Assembly (NCBI GenBank): GCA_902776305.1
Contig: CACYPS010000032.1
Location: 1 to 46,481 of the forward strand
DNA length: 46,481 nt
Source: an uncultured Lachnospiraceae bacterium
GTDB taxonomy: Bacteria > Bacillota > Clostridia > Lachnospirales > Lachnospiraceae
Direction of reading: 5' to 3'
The position numbers and the translations under genes are program-made. Within the stretch, counting starts at the first letter, position 1. Every line of letters begins with the position of its first letter. This document shows, piece after piece, positions 1-7,484 of this stretch. The notes below the pieces were generated by a model. That model was not told the origin of the DNA. It was given only the letters and a program-made list of their open reading frames with translations, and searched no databases.

Positions 1-2
1 CA

Positions 3-86
3 AACGGAAAGACCGGCGCTCCCTGCGGCGCATGTCGGGAGCTGATGGTACAGCTGATGCCGGGAACATACAAAGTAAGCGCCTAA
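3..86 (+). pseudogene. Cytidine deaminase-like fragment cut by IS66
   Basis: The frame that enters from the window edge reads NGKTGAPCGACRELMVQLMP. This contains the PCGxCR zinc-site signature of the cytidine deaminase superfamily, in which the two cysteines bind catalytic zinc. Host sequence ends at 74; the reading frame then runs into the left inverted repeat of the IS66 element and stops at 84-86, so the C-terminal part is lost. The N-terminal part lies outside the window. Family assignment rests on a single short motif and the surrounding residues, so the exact substrate (cytidine, blasticidin or other) cannot be stated. Confidence 0.6.
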
Positions 87-90
87 TAAT
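75..90 (+). repeat. IS66 left terminal inverted repeat
   Basis: GTAAGCGCCTAATAAT is the exact reverse complement of 2581-2596. Similarity continues inward to about position 97. Confidence 0.92.
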
Positions 91-179
91 CAAGCGGATT
101 GCATGATATCTCTCCCAATTTATAATGGATTGTAAGAAATCCGGAGTATTTTACTCCAATAAGCGGGAGGCATATATCA

Positions 180-602
180 ATGGCGAAGAATCTACACCGG
201 CAGCGAACTCCTATGTCAGAACAGCTGCGGCTTATCACGGAATGCCGGCAAAGCGGATTGACCGATGCCGACTGGTGCAGGGAAAACGGTGTAAACCCCA
301 GTACTTTCTACAGCTGGTTGGCCCGCTGCAGGAAATCCGCGTGTTCTGCCCAGATTCCTCCGGCCGGCTATGGCCATTCAGCCAGGCCGGAGCCCAGACA
401 GGATGTTGTTGCAATTGAACTTGTTCCGGACCAGCTGCCGGAGTCAGCCGCTGTTCCCTTACCGGACCAACCGGAAACGCACCTTGACAATTCACATACA
501 ATCGAAATTGTCTGGAAGGGCGTCACCCTCCGGCTGACCAACCGGGCGGATGCCGGCCTGCTGGCCAGAGCACTCTGTGCTATCCGGGAGGCTGTATGTT
601 AG
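180..602 (+). CDS. tnpA: IS66 accessory protein TnpA
   Basis: A 140-aa protein with an N-terminal helix-turn-helix (about residues 10-45, containing QSGLTDADWCRENGVNPST). This is the TnpA/InsA-type DNA-binding protein of IS66 elements, which works with TnpB and the TnpC transposase. The C-terminal half (about 95-140, containing IEIVWKGVTLRL) is the usual small beta-rich tail. The gene overlaps tnpB by 7 nt, suggesting translational coupling. A short hairpin (GGAGTA/TACTCC, about 139-153) precedes the ribosome site GGGAGG. Length is typical for the family. Confidence 0.88.
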   Translation: MAKNLHRQRTPMSEQLRLITECRQSGLTDADWCRENGVNPSTFYSWLARCRKSACSAQIPPAGYGHSARPEPRQDVVAIELVPDQLPESAAVPLPDQPETHLDNSHTIEIVWKGVTLRLTNRADAGLLARALCAIREAVC

Positions 603-898
603 GTGATATCTCCGGCCTGGACAAAATCTATATCATCTGCGGCCGCACCGATATGAGGAAGTCCATTGACGGATTATGCAGTATTGTTCAGGACCAGCTG
701 AAAATGAATCCTGACGCCAGTGCGCTTTTCCTGTTCTGCGGGCGAAGACGGGACCGCATCAAAGCATTATTCCATGAACCGGACGGATATGTCCTTATCT
801 ACAAGCGTCTTTCAGTAGAAGGCGGATACCAATGGCCCCGGAAAAGACAATTAATTGGAAAGACGGTCTGGTATAATAGTGATATCCCGAATGAGTGA
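596..898 (+). CDS. tnpB: IS66 accessory protein TnpB (Orf2)
   Basis: A 100-aa protein with the TnpB signature: CGRTDMRKSIDGL near the N-terminus, LFLFCGRRRDRIKAL in the middle and YKRL followed by QWPR. TnpB is essential for transposition in several IS66 elements though its biochemical role is unclear. Family members usually run to about 110-120 aa and end with a conserved tryptophan-containing helix after the WPR motif. Here the protein diverges immediately after WPRK and stops early, which may be a small frameshift or deletion. It starts inside the end of tnpA and ends 9 nt before tnpC. Confidence 0.85.
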   Translation: MLGDISGLDKIYIICGRTDMRKSIDGLCSIVQDQLKMNPDASALFLFCGRRRDRIKALFHEPDGYVLIYKRLSVEGGYQWPRKRQLIGKTVWYNSDIPNE

Positions 899-907
899 GG
901 AACTATC

Positions 908-2524
908 ATGGCCGCCAGTGCAAAAGATCTCCGGCTCCACGAGCTGAAGGACAGTATTTCACAACTGAATAAAAGGATCGATGCACTGCTCACAGCACTC
1001 GAAGCTGCCAATGCCAGGGAGGCCGAACTGCGCCGCGAAAGGGATACCCTGAAGGAGCAGGTAGACTTTCTGACAAAAAAGTTGTTTGGAAAGTCCAGCG
1101 AAAAACGCACACTCGATATCCCCGAGCAGCTGAATCTCTTCAATGAGGCTGAACAGGAACAAGGACCTGAGCCGCCGGCGGAAACAATTGTTGTTGCGGA
1201 GCATACCCGTAAGAAAAAGTCTTCTCATGCTGATACGTTCAAGGGCATGAAGGTCAACAAAGTCCTGATTCCCCTGCCAGATGAAGAGAAAGTCTGTCCG
1301 GTCTGCGGAACACAGATGGAGCGGATCGGCGAGGAATACGTCCGCCGGGAACTGGTCTTTATCCCGGCGACCTGTGAGATCAATGAGTATTATACGGAAA
1401 CGTACGGCTGTCCCAGCTGTAAAGAAGGGAAAGGTGATACGGAAGCCGCTGTTTTTGCAAAGTCACAGGCCCCGGATGCCCTGATCTGCAAGAGCCCTGC
1501 TTCTTCGTCGACAGTTGCCTGGACGATGTATCAGAAGTATGCAAACGGCATGCCCCTCTACCGTCAGGAAAAGGACTGGAAACAGTACGGCGCAGCCATC
1601 AGCCGCACAACACTGGCCAACTGGATCATTTACTGTGCAGAGCACTATTTCCAGCCGGTCTATCATTATCTGCACAGACTGCTGCTGAAACGGCAGTTCG
1701 CCATGGCGGACGAGACCAGGATCCAGGTACTGAACGAGCCGGAGCGCCGGGCAGAGACCCAGTCGTTCATGTGGCTGTTCCGCAGTGGGGAAGACGGACT
1801 TCCGGTTATCATCCTGTACGGGTACACCCCTACAAGAAGCGGTGATAACGCTGCAGAATTCCTGCAGGGATTTCAGGGATACCTGGAAGCCGATGGGTAT
1901 CAGGGCTACAATAAAGTTCCCGGGATCCGGCGATGTTCCTGCTGGTCACATATACGGAGATACTTTATCGACGCGGTTCCCAAAGGGAAACAGTTTGACT
2001 ACAGCCAGCCGGCCGTACAGGGCGTACAGTACTGCGACCGCTTATTCCGGCTGGAGGATGCAATCAACCGGCAGGCCGGGAAAGATTACGAAAAACGCAG
2101 GCAGCTTCGTCTCGAGAAGGAGAAACCGATTCTTGAGGCTTTTTGGTCGTGGCTTGACAGTCTTCAGCCGGTACGGAACTCCAGACTGGACAAAGCAGTC
2201 ACTTATATCAGGAACCGCCGGAGCACGGCAGAGACATATCTGGAAGACGGCCGATGCAGCTTTACAAACAATCTGAGCGAGAACTCACTCAGGCCCTTTA
2301 CCGTAGGCCGGAAAAACTGGCTGTTCAGCAACAGTGTGGATGGCGCTCAGGCCAGTGCCATGGTTTATACGATGGTCGAAATGGCCAAAGCCCATGACCT
2401 GAACATTTATCGCTATCTGGAGTACGTGCTTCAGCAACGTCCAAATGGGGACTGGAGTGATGAGCAGCTGGCTGATCTGGTTCCGTGGAGTGAAAAACTC
2501 CAGCATCTCAAAAATTGCATGTGA
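908..2524 (+). CDS. tnpC: IS66 transposase TnpC
   Basis: A 538-aa transposase. Domain order: an N-terminal coiled coil (about 5-60), a leucine-rich stretch with LFGKSSEKR, a zinc-finger-like region (CPVCGTQM near 120 and CPSCKEGKG near 165), then the DDE catalytic domain. Likely catalytic residues are D268 in ADETRIQVL, D329 in EADGYQGYN and E458 in NNLSENSLRPF. The C-terminal IS66 tail ends around YLEYVLQQRP. All hallmark blocks are present, so the enzyme is probably active in cutting and joining IS ends. A stem-loop terminator follows the stop codon inside the element. Confidence 0.95.
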   Translation: MAASAKDLRLHELKDSISQLNKRIDALLTALEAANAREAELRRERDTLKEQVDFLTKKLFGKSSEKRTLDIPEQLNLFNEAEQEQGPEPPAETIVVAEHTRKKKSSHADTFKGMKVNKVLIPLPDEEKVCPVCGTQMERIGEEYVRRELVFIPATCEINEYYTETYGCPSCKEGKGDTEAAVFAKSQAPDALICKSPASSSTVAWTMYQKYANGMPLYRQEKDWKQYGAAISRTTLANWIIYCAEHYFQPVYHYLHRLLLKRQFAMADETRIQVLNEPERRAETQSFMWLFRSGEDGLPVIILYGYTPTRSGDNAAEFLQGFQGYLEADGYQGYNKVPGIRRCSCWSHIRRYFIDAVPKGKQFDYSQPAVQGVQYCDRLFRLEDAINRQAGKDYEKRRQLRLEKEKPILEAFWSWLDSLQPVRNSRLDKAVTYIRNRRSTAETYLEDGRCSFTNNLSENSLRPFTVGRKNWLFSNSVDGAQASAMVYTMVEMAKAHDLNIYRYLEYVLQQRPNGDWSDEQLADLVPWSEKLQHLKNCM

Positions 2525-2530
2525 ATTATA

Positions 2531-2572
2531 GTGAATTACTCCAACTTGCAAAAGTTGGGGTAATTTTTTCAC
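2531..2572 (+). terminator. Terminator inside the IS66 right end
   Basis: A 14-bp stem (AATTACTCCAACTT and its complement) with a GCAA loop ends in a run of six T. It lies directly after tnpC and would stop transposase transcripts before they enter yaaA. Confidence 0.75.
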
Positions 2573-2580
2573 ACCGCCTT

Positions 2581-2596
2581 ATTATTAGGCGCTTAC
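2581..2596 (-). repeat. IS66 right terminal inverted repeat
   Basis: Exact reverse complement of 75-90. Host sequence resumes at 2597 in the middle of the yaaA reading frame. Confidence 0.92.
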
Positions 2597-2597
2597 G

Positions 2598-3062
2598 ATC
2601 CTGTCCGGGTTTTATGGGGTTGTGAGGCCGATGGACGGTGTGGTTCCTTACCGCCTTGAAATGCAGGCGAAAGCAGCTGTCGTCGGGCATAAAAACCTGT
2701 ACGACTTCTGGGGCGATGATCTGTATCGGGAAGTGATGGATGACAGCCGCGTCCTGATCAATCTGGCGTCAAAGGAATATTCCAAATGCATTGAGAAGTA
2801 TCTGCAGCCGGAAGACCGGTATATCACTTGTATTTTCGGTGAGATGGAAGGCGGAAAGATCGTTCAGAAGGGCGTCTATGCCAAGATGGCCAGGGGCGAG
2901 ATGGTGTGCTTTCTGGCCGGCATCCATGCCAATGAGCCGGAACAGATAAAGGCATTCAATTGGAGCGGATATCATTTTGATGAAACACGCTCTTCGGACA
3001 CGGATTACGTATTTATCCGGACAGAGATACCGGGGAAACGATTATCGGGAATAGAGGTATAA
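2598..3062 (+). pseudogene. yaaA: YaaA/UPF0246 protein, 5'-truncated by IS66
   Basis: From 2598 the frame reads ILSGFYGVVRPMDGVVPYRLEM, the hallmark block of the YaaA (DUF328) family, then LINLASKEYSKCI and KMARGEMVCF, ending near the usual C-terminus. YaaA is a DNA-binding protein that limits iron-driven oxidative damage under peroxide stress. About the first 100 of roughly 250 residues are missing because the IS66 right end abuts the frame. A GTG at 2622 could start a shorter product but has no clear ribosome site. Three bases separate it from tag, so the two probably formed one DNA-protection operon. Confidence 0.88.
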
Positions 3063-3064
3063 GT

Positions 3065-3670
3065 ATGGGCTATTGTACCTGGGCCGGGATGAATGAGGCC
3101 AATAGGGTATATCACGATACTGAATGGGGAATCCCGGTGCACGATGACCGGCATATGTTCGAGCATCTCACCTTGGAATGCCTGCAGTGCGGGCTGTCCT
3201 GGGATCTGATGCTTAAGAAGCGGGAGATCTTCCGGAAATGTTTTGATAACTTCGACTATGATCGTATCGCTGCCTATAGCGAGGAGGATGTCGACCGCAT
3301 TCTCAACACAGACGGCATGATCCGATCTCCGCGTAAGATACAGGCAGTGATCAACAATGCCCGCTGTTACAGACAAGTGCGAGAGGAATTCGGTAGTTTT
3401 TGTGAATATATCTGGGGATTTTCCGGCGGGAAAACAATCCTCTATCAGGGACACGGCGCAGGGCCGATCCCGGTCAGCAACGGTCTGTCGGATAAGATCA
3501 GCAAGGATCTGAAGAAGCGCGGTTTCAAATACGTTGGCGCGATCACGATCTACTCCCATTTACAGGCCTGCGGGATCATCAATGACCACGATAAGGATTG
3601 CCCCTGCTATCACAGAATCAACAGCGAGCATCCGACGATCGTAAAGCGACGGGATTATGAGGTGAAGTAG
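3065..3670 (+). CDS. tag: DNA-3-methyladenine glycosylase I
   Basis: A 201-aa enzyme that excises 3-methyladenine from alkylated DNA, starting base-excision repair in the cytoplasm. The zinc-snap residues of E. coli Tag are at the same positions (C4, H17, H175, C179) and the active-site glutamate is E38 in LTLECLQCGLSW, with W46 after it. The N-terminal block ends in YHDTEWG and the C-terminal block is INDHDKDCPC, both family signatures. Length is close to the usual 187-200 aa. It follows the yaaA remnant at 3 bp and precedes the lipoprotein gene by 2 bp, so it is likely co-transcribed. Truncation of yaaA may have removed its native promoter. Confidence 0.95.
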   Translation: MGYCTWAGMNEANRVYHDTEWGIPVHDDRHMFEHLTLECLQCGLSWDLMLKKREIFRKCFDNFDYDRIAAYSEEDVDRILNTDGMIRSPRKIQAVINNARCYRQVREEFGSFCEYIWGFSGGKTILYQGHGAGPIPVSNGLSDKISKDLKKRGFKYVGAITIYSHLQACGIINDHDKDCPCYHRINSEHPTIVKRRDYEVK

Positions 3671-3672
3671 AG

Positions 3673-4818
3673 ATGAGAAGAATATTATTCCTGCTGACAA
3701 CGGCTCTTTTTATTCTGCTCTGCGGCTGTTCTGATAAAGGACTGGTCATGGATGGTGATGGTATGCTAAACAGCTATCGACAGATATCGCAGGAAGAAGC
3801 AGCACGGATGATGGAGCAGGATGACGGGCATGTGATCGTGGATGTGCGCCGTCAGGACGAGTATGATGCCGGACACATTCCGGGAGCAATATTGATCCCA
3901 AACGAAAGTATTGATACGGAGCCGCCTGCAGAGCTTCCGGATAAGGATCAGGTCATCCTGATTTACTGCCGCAGCGGGAACCGCAGTAAACAGGCGGCGG
4001 ATAAGCTCTTTAATATGGGATATACAAACATCTATGAATTTGGCGGGATTACAGACTGGAAAGGAAAAATCGTGACCGGCAGCACTGATATGGCGGAGAC
4101 AGCGGCTTCCGAAGGCGGCCAAACCGTGAGGATTACTTACGACTCATTTGAAGGCGGCGGTCCGGAATATACAGTAAAGATCGCTAATCCGTCCATCATT
4201 TCCTATACGGAAGAGATCAGGCGCAGCTCTTACGATGAGGATGGCGTAGATATCGATGGCGCCGGTTATGATGTTATCTTTGAATTTACCGGATTACAAC
4301 AAGGCGAGACAAAGGTGACAATCTTTGCCCGCTCTCCGATAGCCGACAATTTCGATGCGGTCTATATGGTGAATGTAGATCAGAATCTAAATGTGACAAT
4401 GAACTTTATGGATTCGGCTGATACAGAAGAGGAGTATGATCCGATGGAGCCGACCGCATCGCTGGTGATGGAGGTGAACGGCAAGATCTATTATCCGGAA
4501 CTTATGGATAATGCTTCTGCCGAAGCTTTCTTTGAAAAGCTTGAGGAGGGGGAACTGGTCGTCGATCTTCATGATTACGGCAATTTCGAAAAAGTTGGCT
4601 CCCTTCCCTGGGAATTGCCCCGGAATGATGAAAAGATCACAACGGTTCCCGGAGACATTATCCTTTACCAGGGAAACCAGATCACGATCTACTATGATGA
4701 GAACACATGGGATTTTACTCGTCTGGCAAAGATAAACTACGTTACAAAAGAAGAGCTCCTGGATGTGCTGGGTGAAGGCGACGTCACCGTTTCTTTCTGG
4801 CTGGAATGGAGCGAATGA
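3673..4818 (+). CDS. Lipoprotein with rhodanese and cyclophilin-like domains
   Basis: A 381-aa exported protein. A signal peptide with lipobox LLCGC (lipidated C19) is followed by a rhodanese domain (about 36-135) with the active-site loop CRSGNRS (C99), so it can in principle carry a persulfide. Residues about 145-245 form a beta-rich domain with features of chagasin-like or Ig-like domains. Residues about 263-381 match the cyclophilin-like fold domain (SLVMEVNGKIYYPELMDNASAEAFF, later GDIILYQGNQITIYYD). This three-part arrangement on the outside of the membrane is unusual. It is the last gene before a strong terminator and lies 2 bp after tag. Its biological role cannot be read from sequence alone. 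Confidence 0.8.
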   Translation: MRRILFLLTTALFILLCGCSDKGLVMDGDGMLNSYRQISQEEAARMMEQDDGHVIVDVRRQDEYDAGHIPGAILIPNESIDTEPPAELPDKDQVILIYCRSGNRSKQAADKLFNMGYTNIYEFGGITDWKGKIVTGSTDMAETAASEGGQTVRITYDSFEGGGPEYTVKIANPSIISYTEEIRRSSYDEDGVDIDGAGYDVIFEFTGLQQGETKVTIFARSPIADNFDAVYMVNVDQNLNVTMNFMDSADTEEEYDPMEPTASLVMEVNGKIYYPELMDNASAEAFFEKLEEGELVVDLHDYGNFEKVGSLPWELPRNDEKITTVPGDIILYQGNQITIYYDENTWDFTRLAKINYVTKEELLDVLGEGDVTVSFWLEWSE

Positions 4819-4890
4819 AATCCGCTGATAATGCCTAAACCAGGAGTCGAATGACTTCCGAATCATAAACTGTATAGTGTTGATGGAGGC

Positions 4891-4937
4891 AATACCATCT
4901 GCATCAGGTGAGAGTCCTGCTGCAGATGGTATTTTTT
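4891..4937 (+). terminator. Rho-independent terminator after the lipoprotein gene
   Basis: Stem AATACCATCTGCA (4891-4903) pairs with 4921-4933 around a 17-nt loop and runs into a T tract. Confidence 0.85.
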
Positions 4938-4971
4938 TCGCTATTGCATATAAGGGGGCATTTCCCGACGT

Positions 4972-5192
4972 TGCTCGGATTAAAACTAATCGCATGGGTG
5001 ACAGCTGGCGAGCAACGGTGCCTCTTTCTGATTCCGGCAGGTTATCGGTGCGGAATGCAGAAGGAGGAACAAAAAGTGCATTCAATTGGTACTTGCGGGG
5101 AAAATTCCACGCAAAAATTTCTTTCACTTACCGCACAGAGGTGGAAGCTACCGTTCTGCCGTGTGTTAAGTGGAATCCGGTTTTTCTATAAT
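4972..5192 (+). promoter_or_regulatory. Upstream region of island-1 XRE gene
   Basis: The 4819-5228 gap holds no gene. An inverted repeat GTTGCTCG (4972-4979) / CGAGCAAC (5009-5016) could be an operator, and a -10-like TATAAT lies at 5187-5192, 37 bp before the XRE start. I see no good -35 box, so the promoter may need an activator. Confidence 0.3.
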
Positions 5193-5228
5193 GAAGATGA
5201 AGAAATGTCGGAAGGGGGGTGGTGTCCA

Positions 5229-5597
5229 ATGCAGCTGAAATTTACACAGGAAGAAATGACACAGATTGGCCACCGCATCCAGAACGCCCGGGTTGCATCC
5301 AAGCTGACACAGGCACAGCTGGCAGAAAGATGTGAATGTTCTGAAAAGCACCTCGGGGACATTGAAAGAGGCGTCGCCAGCGTATCATTTCCTCTAGTGG
5401 TAAGGATCGGTAAAGCATTAAACACGGGAGTGGACTACTACCTTGCTGAATCTTCGGATTATTACGCCGATATCCTGATTGACGTTGAACTGTCTGAAGC
5501 TCTTCGCGGATGCGACAAGGAGACAAGGATGCTGATAAGGGACACCGCAAAGCGAATCGCAGAATACGATAAAAGGATACGGGGATTATCGAAGTAA
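5229..5597 (+). CDS. XRE-family HTH regulator (island 1)
   Basis: A 122-aa DNA-binding protein. The start at 5229 is chosen because the G-rich ribosome site GGAAGGGGGG lies about 9 nt upstream. The Cro/CI helix-turn-helix spans about residues 10-65 (LTQAQLAERCECSEKHLGDIERG), followed by a helical tail with LSEALRGCDKETRML. The same protein is recognisable as the N-terminal half of the fused regulator at 39394-40188 in island 2. A terminator follows, separating it from the BTAD regulator. Likely controls the element's own genes; the target site is unknown. Confidence 0.85.
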   Translation: MQLKFTQEEMTQIGHRIQNARVASKLTQAQLAERCECSEKHLGDIERGVASVSFPLVVRIGKALNTGVDYYLAESSDYYADILIDVELSEALRGCDKETRMLIRDTAKRIAEYDKRIRGLSK

Positions 5598-5657
5598 AGT
5601 CGGGTTTGTAGCTGTCAACAGAAAATTTGGCAGCCACGAATAATCACATGTAAGAAT

Positions 5658-5702
5658 GTCCGCAGGGCTGCCATAAAAAAGGCAGTTCTGTGGGCTTTTT
5701 AT
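5658..5702 (+). terminator. Terminator between XRE and BTAD regulators
   Basis: Imperfect stem with CCGCAGGGCTGCC on the left and GGCAGTTCTGTGG on the right, A-rich loop, then five T. Confidence 0.7.
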
Positions 5703-5727
5703 ATACCCGGACATTTAATCGGGTATA
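5702..5727 (+). promoter_or_regulatory. Palindrome just upstream of the BTAD regulator
   Basis: TATACCCG (5702-5709) and CGGGTATA (5720-5727) form an 8-bp inverted repeat with a 10-nt spacer that ends directly before the AGGGAGGGGG ribosome site. It may be an operator or an RNA hairpin limiting ribosome access. Confidence 0.45.
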
Positions 5728-5739
5728 GGGAGGGGGTGC

Positions 5740-7140
5740 ATGGCTATGTTGGAAAAATTATTTTCAAGAAATCGTCCGCAGAAGCTGATCCCCGAGAACG
5801 GACAGCAGCGGGTGATCCCGGAGGCGGATTATCAGAGGTATGTGTTTTATGAGGAGCTGTTCCATAAAATCGTGGCTACGGAGGCAGCCCTTCATAACAT
5901 GGAGGATCCGCAGGAGATAGCAATCGGCGTCATGAAGGCAGCCTGTGACCTGTACGAAGGAGACTGGAGCGGGATCCTGATAGCGGATCTTCACTCGCAG
6001 ATGTGGCGTCCCGAGATCTGGTACGATGTACATACCGGACCGATGACGGAGACGCTGTTTCATGAATTCGAAATGACGGACGAATACGTCACGTGGGTAG
6101 GACACCTCATGGATCAGAAACCTCTTGTGATCCCGGATGTGGAGGTAATAAAGGAAAGCAGCCCAAAGGAGTACGCAGCGTATCAGAGACTGGACACCAG
6201 GGCAGTCATCGGCGTTCCCTTCGGACAGCATCCTCTGGGCTTCATGGTGGTGAGGAACCCGACAAAGAATATAGAACAGTACGAACCGCTTCAGATCGCG
6301 TGCTTTGTCGCGATGATGATGCTGGAGCAGAAGCGCCGGCTGGCAGCGGAGCGGCGTTTCCTGAACAGCGAAGGGGAAGTGGATGACGGAAAGCTTCGGC
6401 TCCGCTATAACATCCTGGGACAGCACAGCATGGAGATCTATGGCAGTGTCATGCGGGAACAGGACCTGGATCATCCGAACCGGCGGGGCTGGCTGCTGCT
6501 ATTATACCTGGTGCTGCATAAGAAACCGATAGACATTGCTGTGATAGCGCGGGACCTGTGGTCGGATGAGGAACTTTCCCAGGTCAGGAACAACAATCGT
6601 CAGGCGATCTTCCGGATCCATTCGGAGATCGCTTATAACCACGATGCGAAGATCATCGATACGCGTGCCGGCGCATATGTGCTGGCGGATGACATCCATC
6701 TGACAACAGATGCGGACGAGCTGGAAATGCTGTATGAGAGAGCGAAACGCATGCCGGATATCGTGGAAAGGCTGGAGCTCCTGAAGAAGGCGTATAACCT
6801 TTACCGCGGCCGACTGTTTGAAGCCGGCGAAGGGGAGCTCGGAGCATGGGCTATTCCGTTTTCCACGCATTACAATCAGATCTTCGTGGACGTTACCAGG
6901 GAACTGCTGGCAATCCTTGGCCGGCAGAAGGACTATCACTGTATCATCGAGTACGGATCCAAGGCTATCCGTATGGAGCCGGGAATCCAGGACGCCTATT
7001 ACTGGGTGATCCATGCGGCGGAGAAGATCGGGAACAGGGCTACGCGGGACCTGTGCCTCGCGACAGCCAGGGAGGAACTGACGGAGGAAGAGTGTGCGAA
7101 GCTCATTCAGATGCTGGATGAGACCAGAGATGAGCCATAA
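5740..7140 (+). CDS. GAF-BTAD transcription regulator (SARP-like)
   Basis: A 466-aa cytoplasmic regulator. Residues about 45-200 look like a GAF sensor domain (ILIADLHSQMWRPEIW, VIGVPFGQHPLGFMVV). Residues about 235-325 form an OmpR/SARP-type winged helix (RRGWLLLLYLVLHKKPI, later NRQAIFRIHSEI), and about 330-460 form the alpha-helical BTAD/TPR module (AYNLYRGRLFEAGEGE to DAYYWVIHAAEKIG). SARP proteins bind heptameric direct repeats spaced about 11 bp apart. Directly downstream of this gene is an 11-bp phased repeat array, its likely binding target. An ATG at 5746 would also fit the ribosome site. The GAF ligand is unknown. Confidence 0.82.
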   Translation: MAMLEKLFSRNRPQKLIPENGQQRVIPEADYQRYVFYEELFHKIVATEAALHNMEDPQEIAIGVMKAACDLYEGDWSGILIADLHSQMWRPEIWYDVHTGPMTETLFHEFEMTDEYVTWVGHLMDQKPLVIPDVEVIKESSPKEYAAYQRLDTRAVIGVPFGQHPLGFMVVRNPTKNIEQYEPLQIACFVAMMMLEQKRRLAAERRFLNSEGEVDDGKLRLRYNILGQHSMEIYGSVMREQDLDHPNRRGWLLLLYLVLHKKPIDIAVIARDLWSDEELSQVRNNNRQAIFRIHSEIAYNHDAKIIDTRAGAYVLADDIHLTTDADELEMLYERAKRMPDIVERLELLKKAYNLYRGRLFEAGEGELGAWAIPFSTHYNQIFVDVTRELLAILGRQKDYHCIIEYGSKAIRMEPGIQDAYYWVIHAAEKIGNRATRDLCLATAREELTEEECAKLIQMLDETRDEP

Positions 7141-7159
7141 TTGTCGCTTTTATGCCCGG

Positions 7160-7260
7160 TAACGGCTGGGTAACGCTCTGATAACGGCTGAGTAACGGCA
7201 GAGTAAAATATTTTTACCGGTAACGCTTCGGTAACGGATCTGATAACGGGTCCGATAACG
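7160..7260 (+). repeat. Phased 11-bp array of TAACG sites (island 1)
   Basis: TAACG starts at 7160, 7171, 7182, 7193, 7221, 7232, 7244 and 7256, mostly preceded by a purine, as GGTAACG or GATAACG. The period is 11-12 bp, so all copies face the same side of the helix. Degenerate copies (TAAAA at 7204, TACCG at 7215) fall in the gap. The array is non-coding, since 11 is not a multiple of three and no frame stays open. It lies between the BTAD gene and the terminator before the second XRE gene. Likely a cooperative operator array. Confidence 0.75.
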
Positions 7261-7348
7261 CCTGCCCGATAAAGTGTGCGATGCAAAAGCAATAAGCATC
7301 ACACACGAAACGGACGGGTGAACGAAGTTGGAAACGGAACATCAACCT

Positions 7349-7398
7349 GGGGCGGTTGTTTTTGCAGAAACCTGCAGAAGCAGCCGCCTCTTTTTTTT
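7349..7398 (+). terminator. Terminator or attenuator before the second XRE gene
   Basis: GGCGG (7351-7355) with an inner TTGCAG pairs with CTGCAG and CCGCC (7384-7388), followed by eight T. It lies between the repeat array and the XRE gene. Confidence 0.75.
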
Positions 7399-7430
7399 AT
7401 GCGCTTTTTTACCGGCAGGGTGCCGGTCGC

Positions 7431-7475
7431 CTCCGGTTCTGAGATTTGCCAACCTACAGATTTCAGAATTCGGAG
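7431..7475 (+). promoter_or_regulatory. Conserved hairpin over the ribosome site of the XRE gene
   Basis: CTCCGGTTCTGAGATTTG (7431-7448) pairs imperfectly with 7457-7475, whose 3' end CGGAG is the Shine-Dalgarno of the gene at 7485. The same hairpin precedes the homologous gene in island 2 (40587-40633). It could be a translational on/off switch or a DNA operator. Confidence 0.6.
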
Positions 7476-7484
7476 GAAAGAACA

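Larger units (their letters stand above)
75..2596 (+). mobile_element. IS66-family insertion sequence
   Basis: This is a complete 2.5-kb element with the three-gene IS66 order tnpA-tnpB-tnpC. It is bounded by inverted repeats starting GTAAGCGCCTAATAAT, 16 bp perfect and 21 of 23 overall. IS66 elements normally make 8-bp target duplications, but the flanks here (CATACAAA on the left, GATCCTGT on the right) do not match. The two sides also belong to different truncated genes. This points to an adjacent deletion or recombination after insertion. The genes look intact except for a short TnpB. Confidence 0.93.

Noticed and set aside
4908-5597. A 229-codon reading frame that could extend the XRE gene upstream
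   Set aside because: The first 107 codons cross a terminator, have no ribosome site and no protein-like composition; the G-rich ribosome site before 5229 decides the start.
7160-7260. Replication iterons as an explanation for the TAACG array
   Set aside because: No rep gene is near, the spacing of 11-12 bp is shorter than usual iterons and the neighbour is a BTAD regulator with known preference for such spacing. Not excluded, but less likely.
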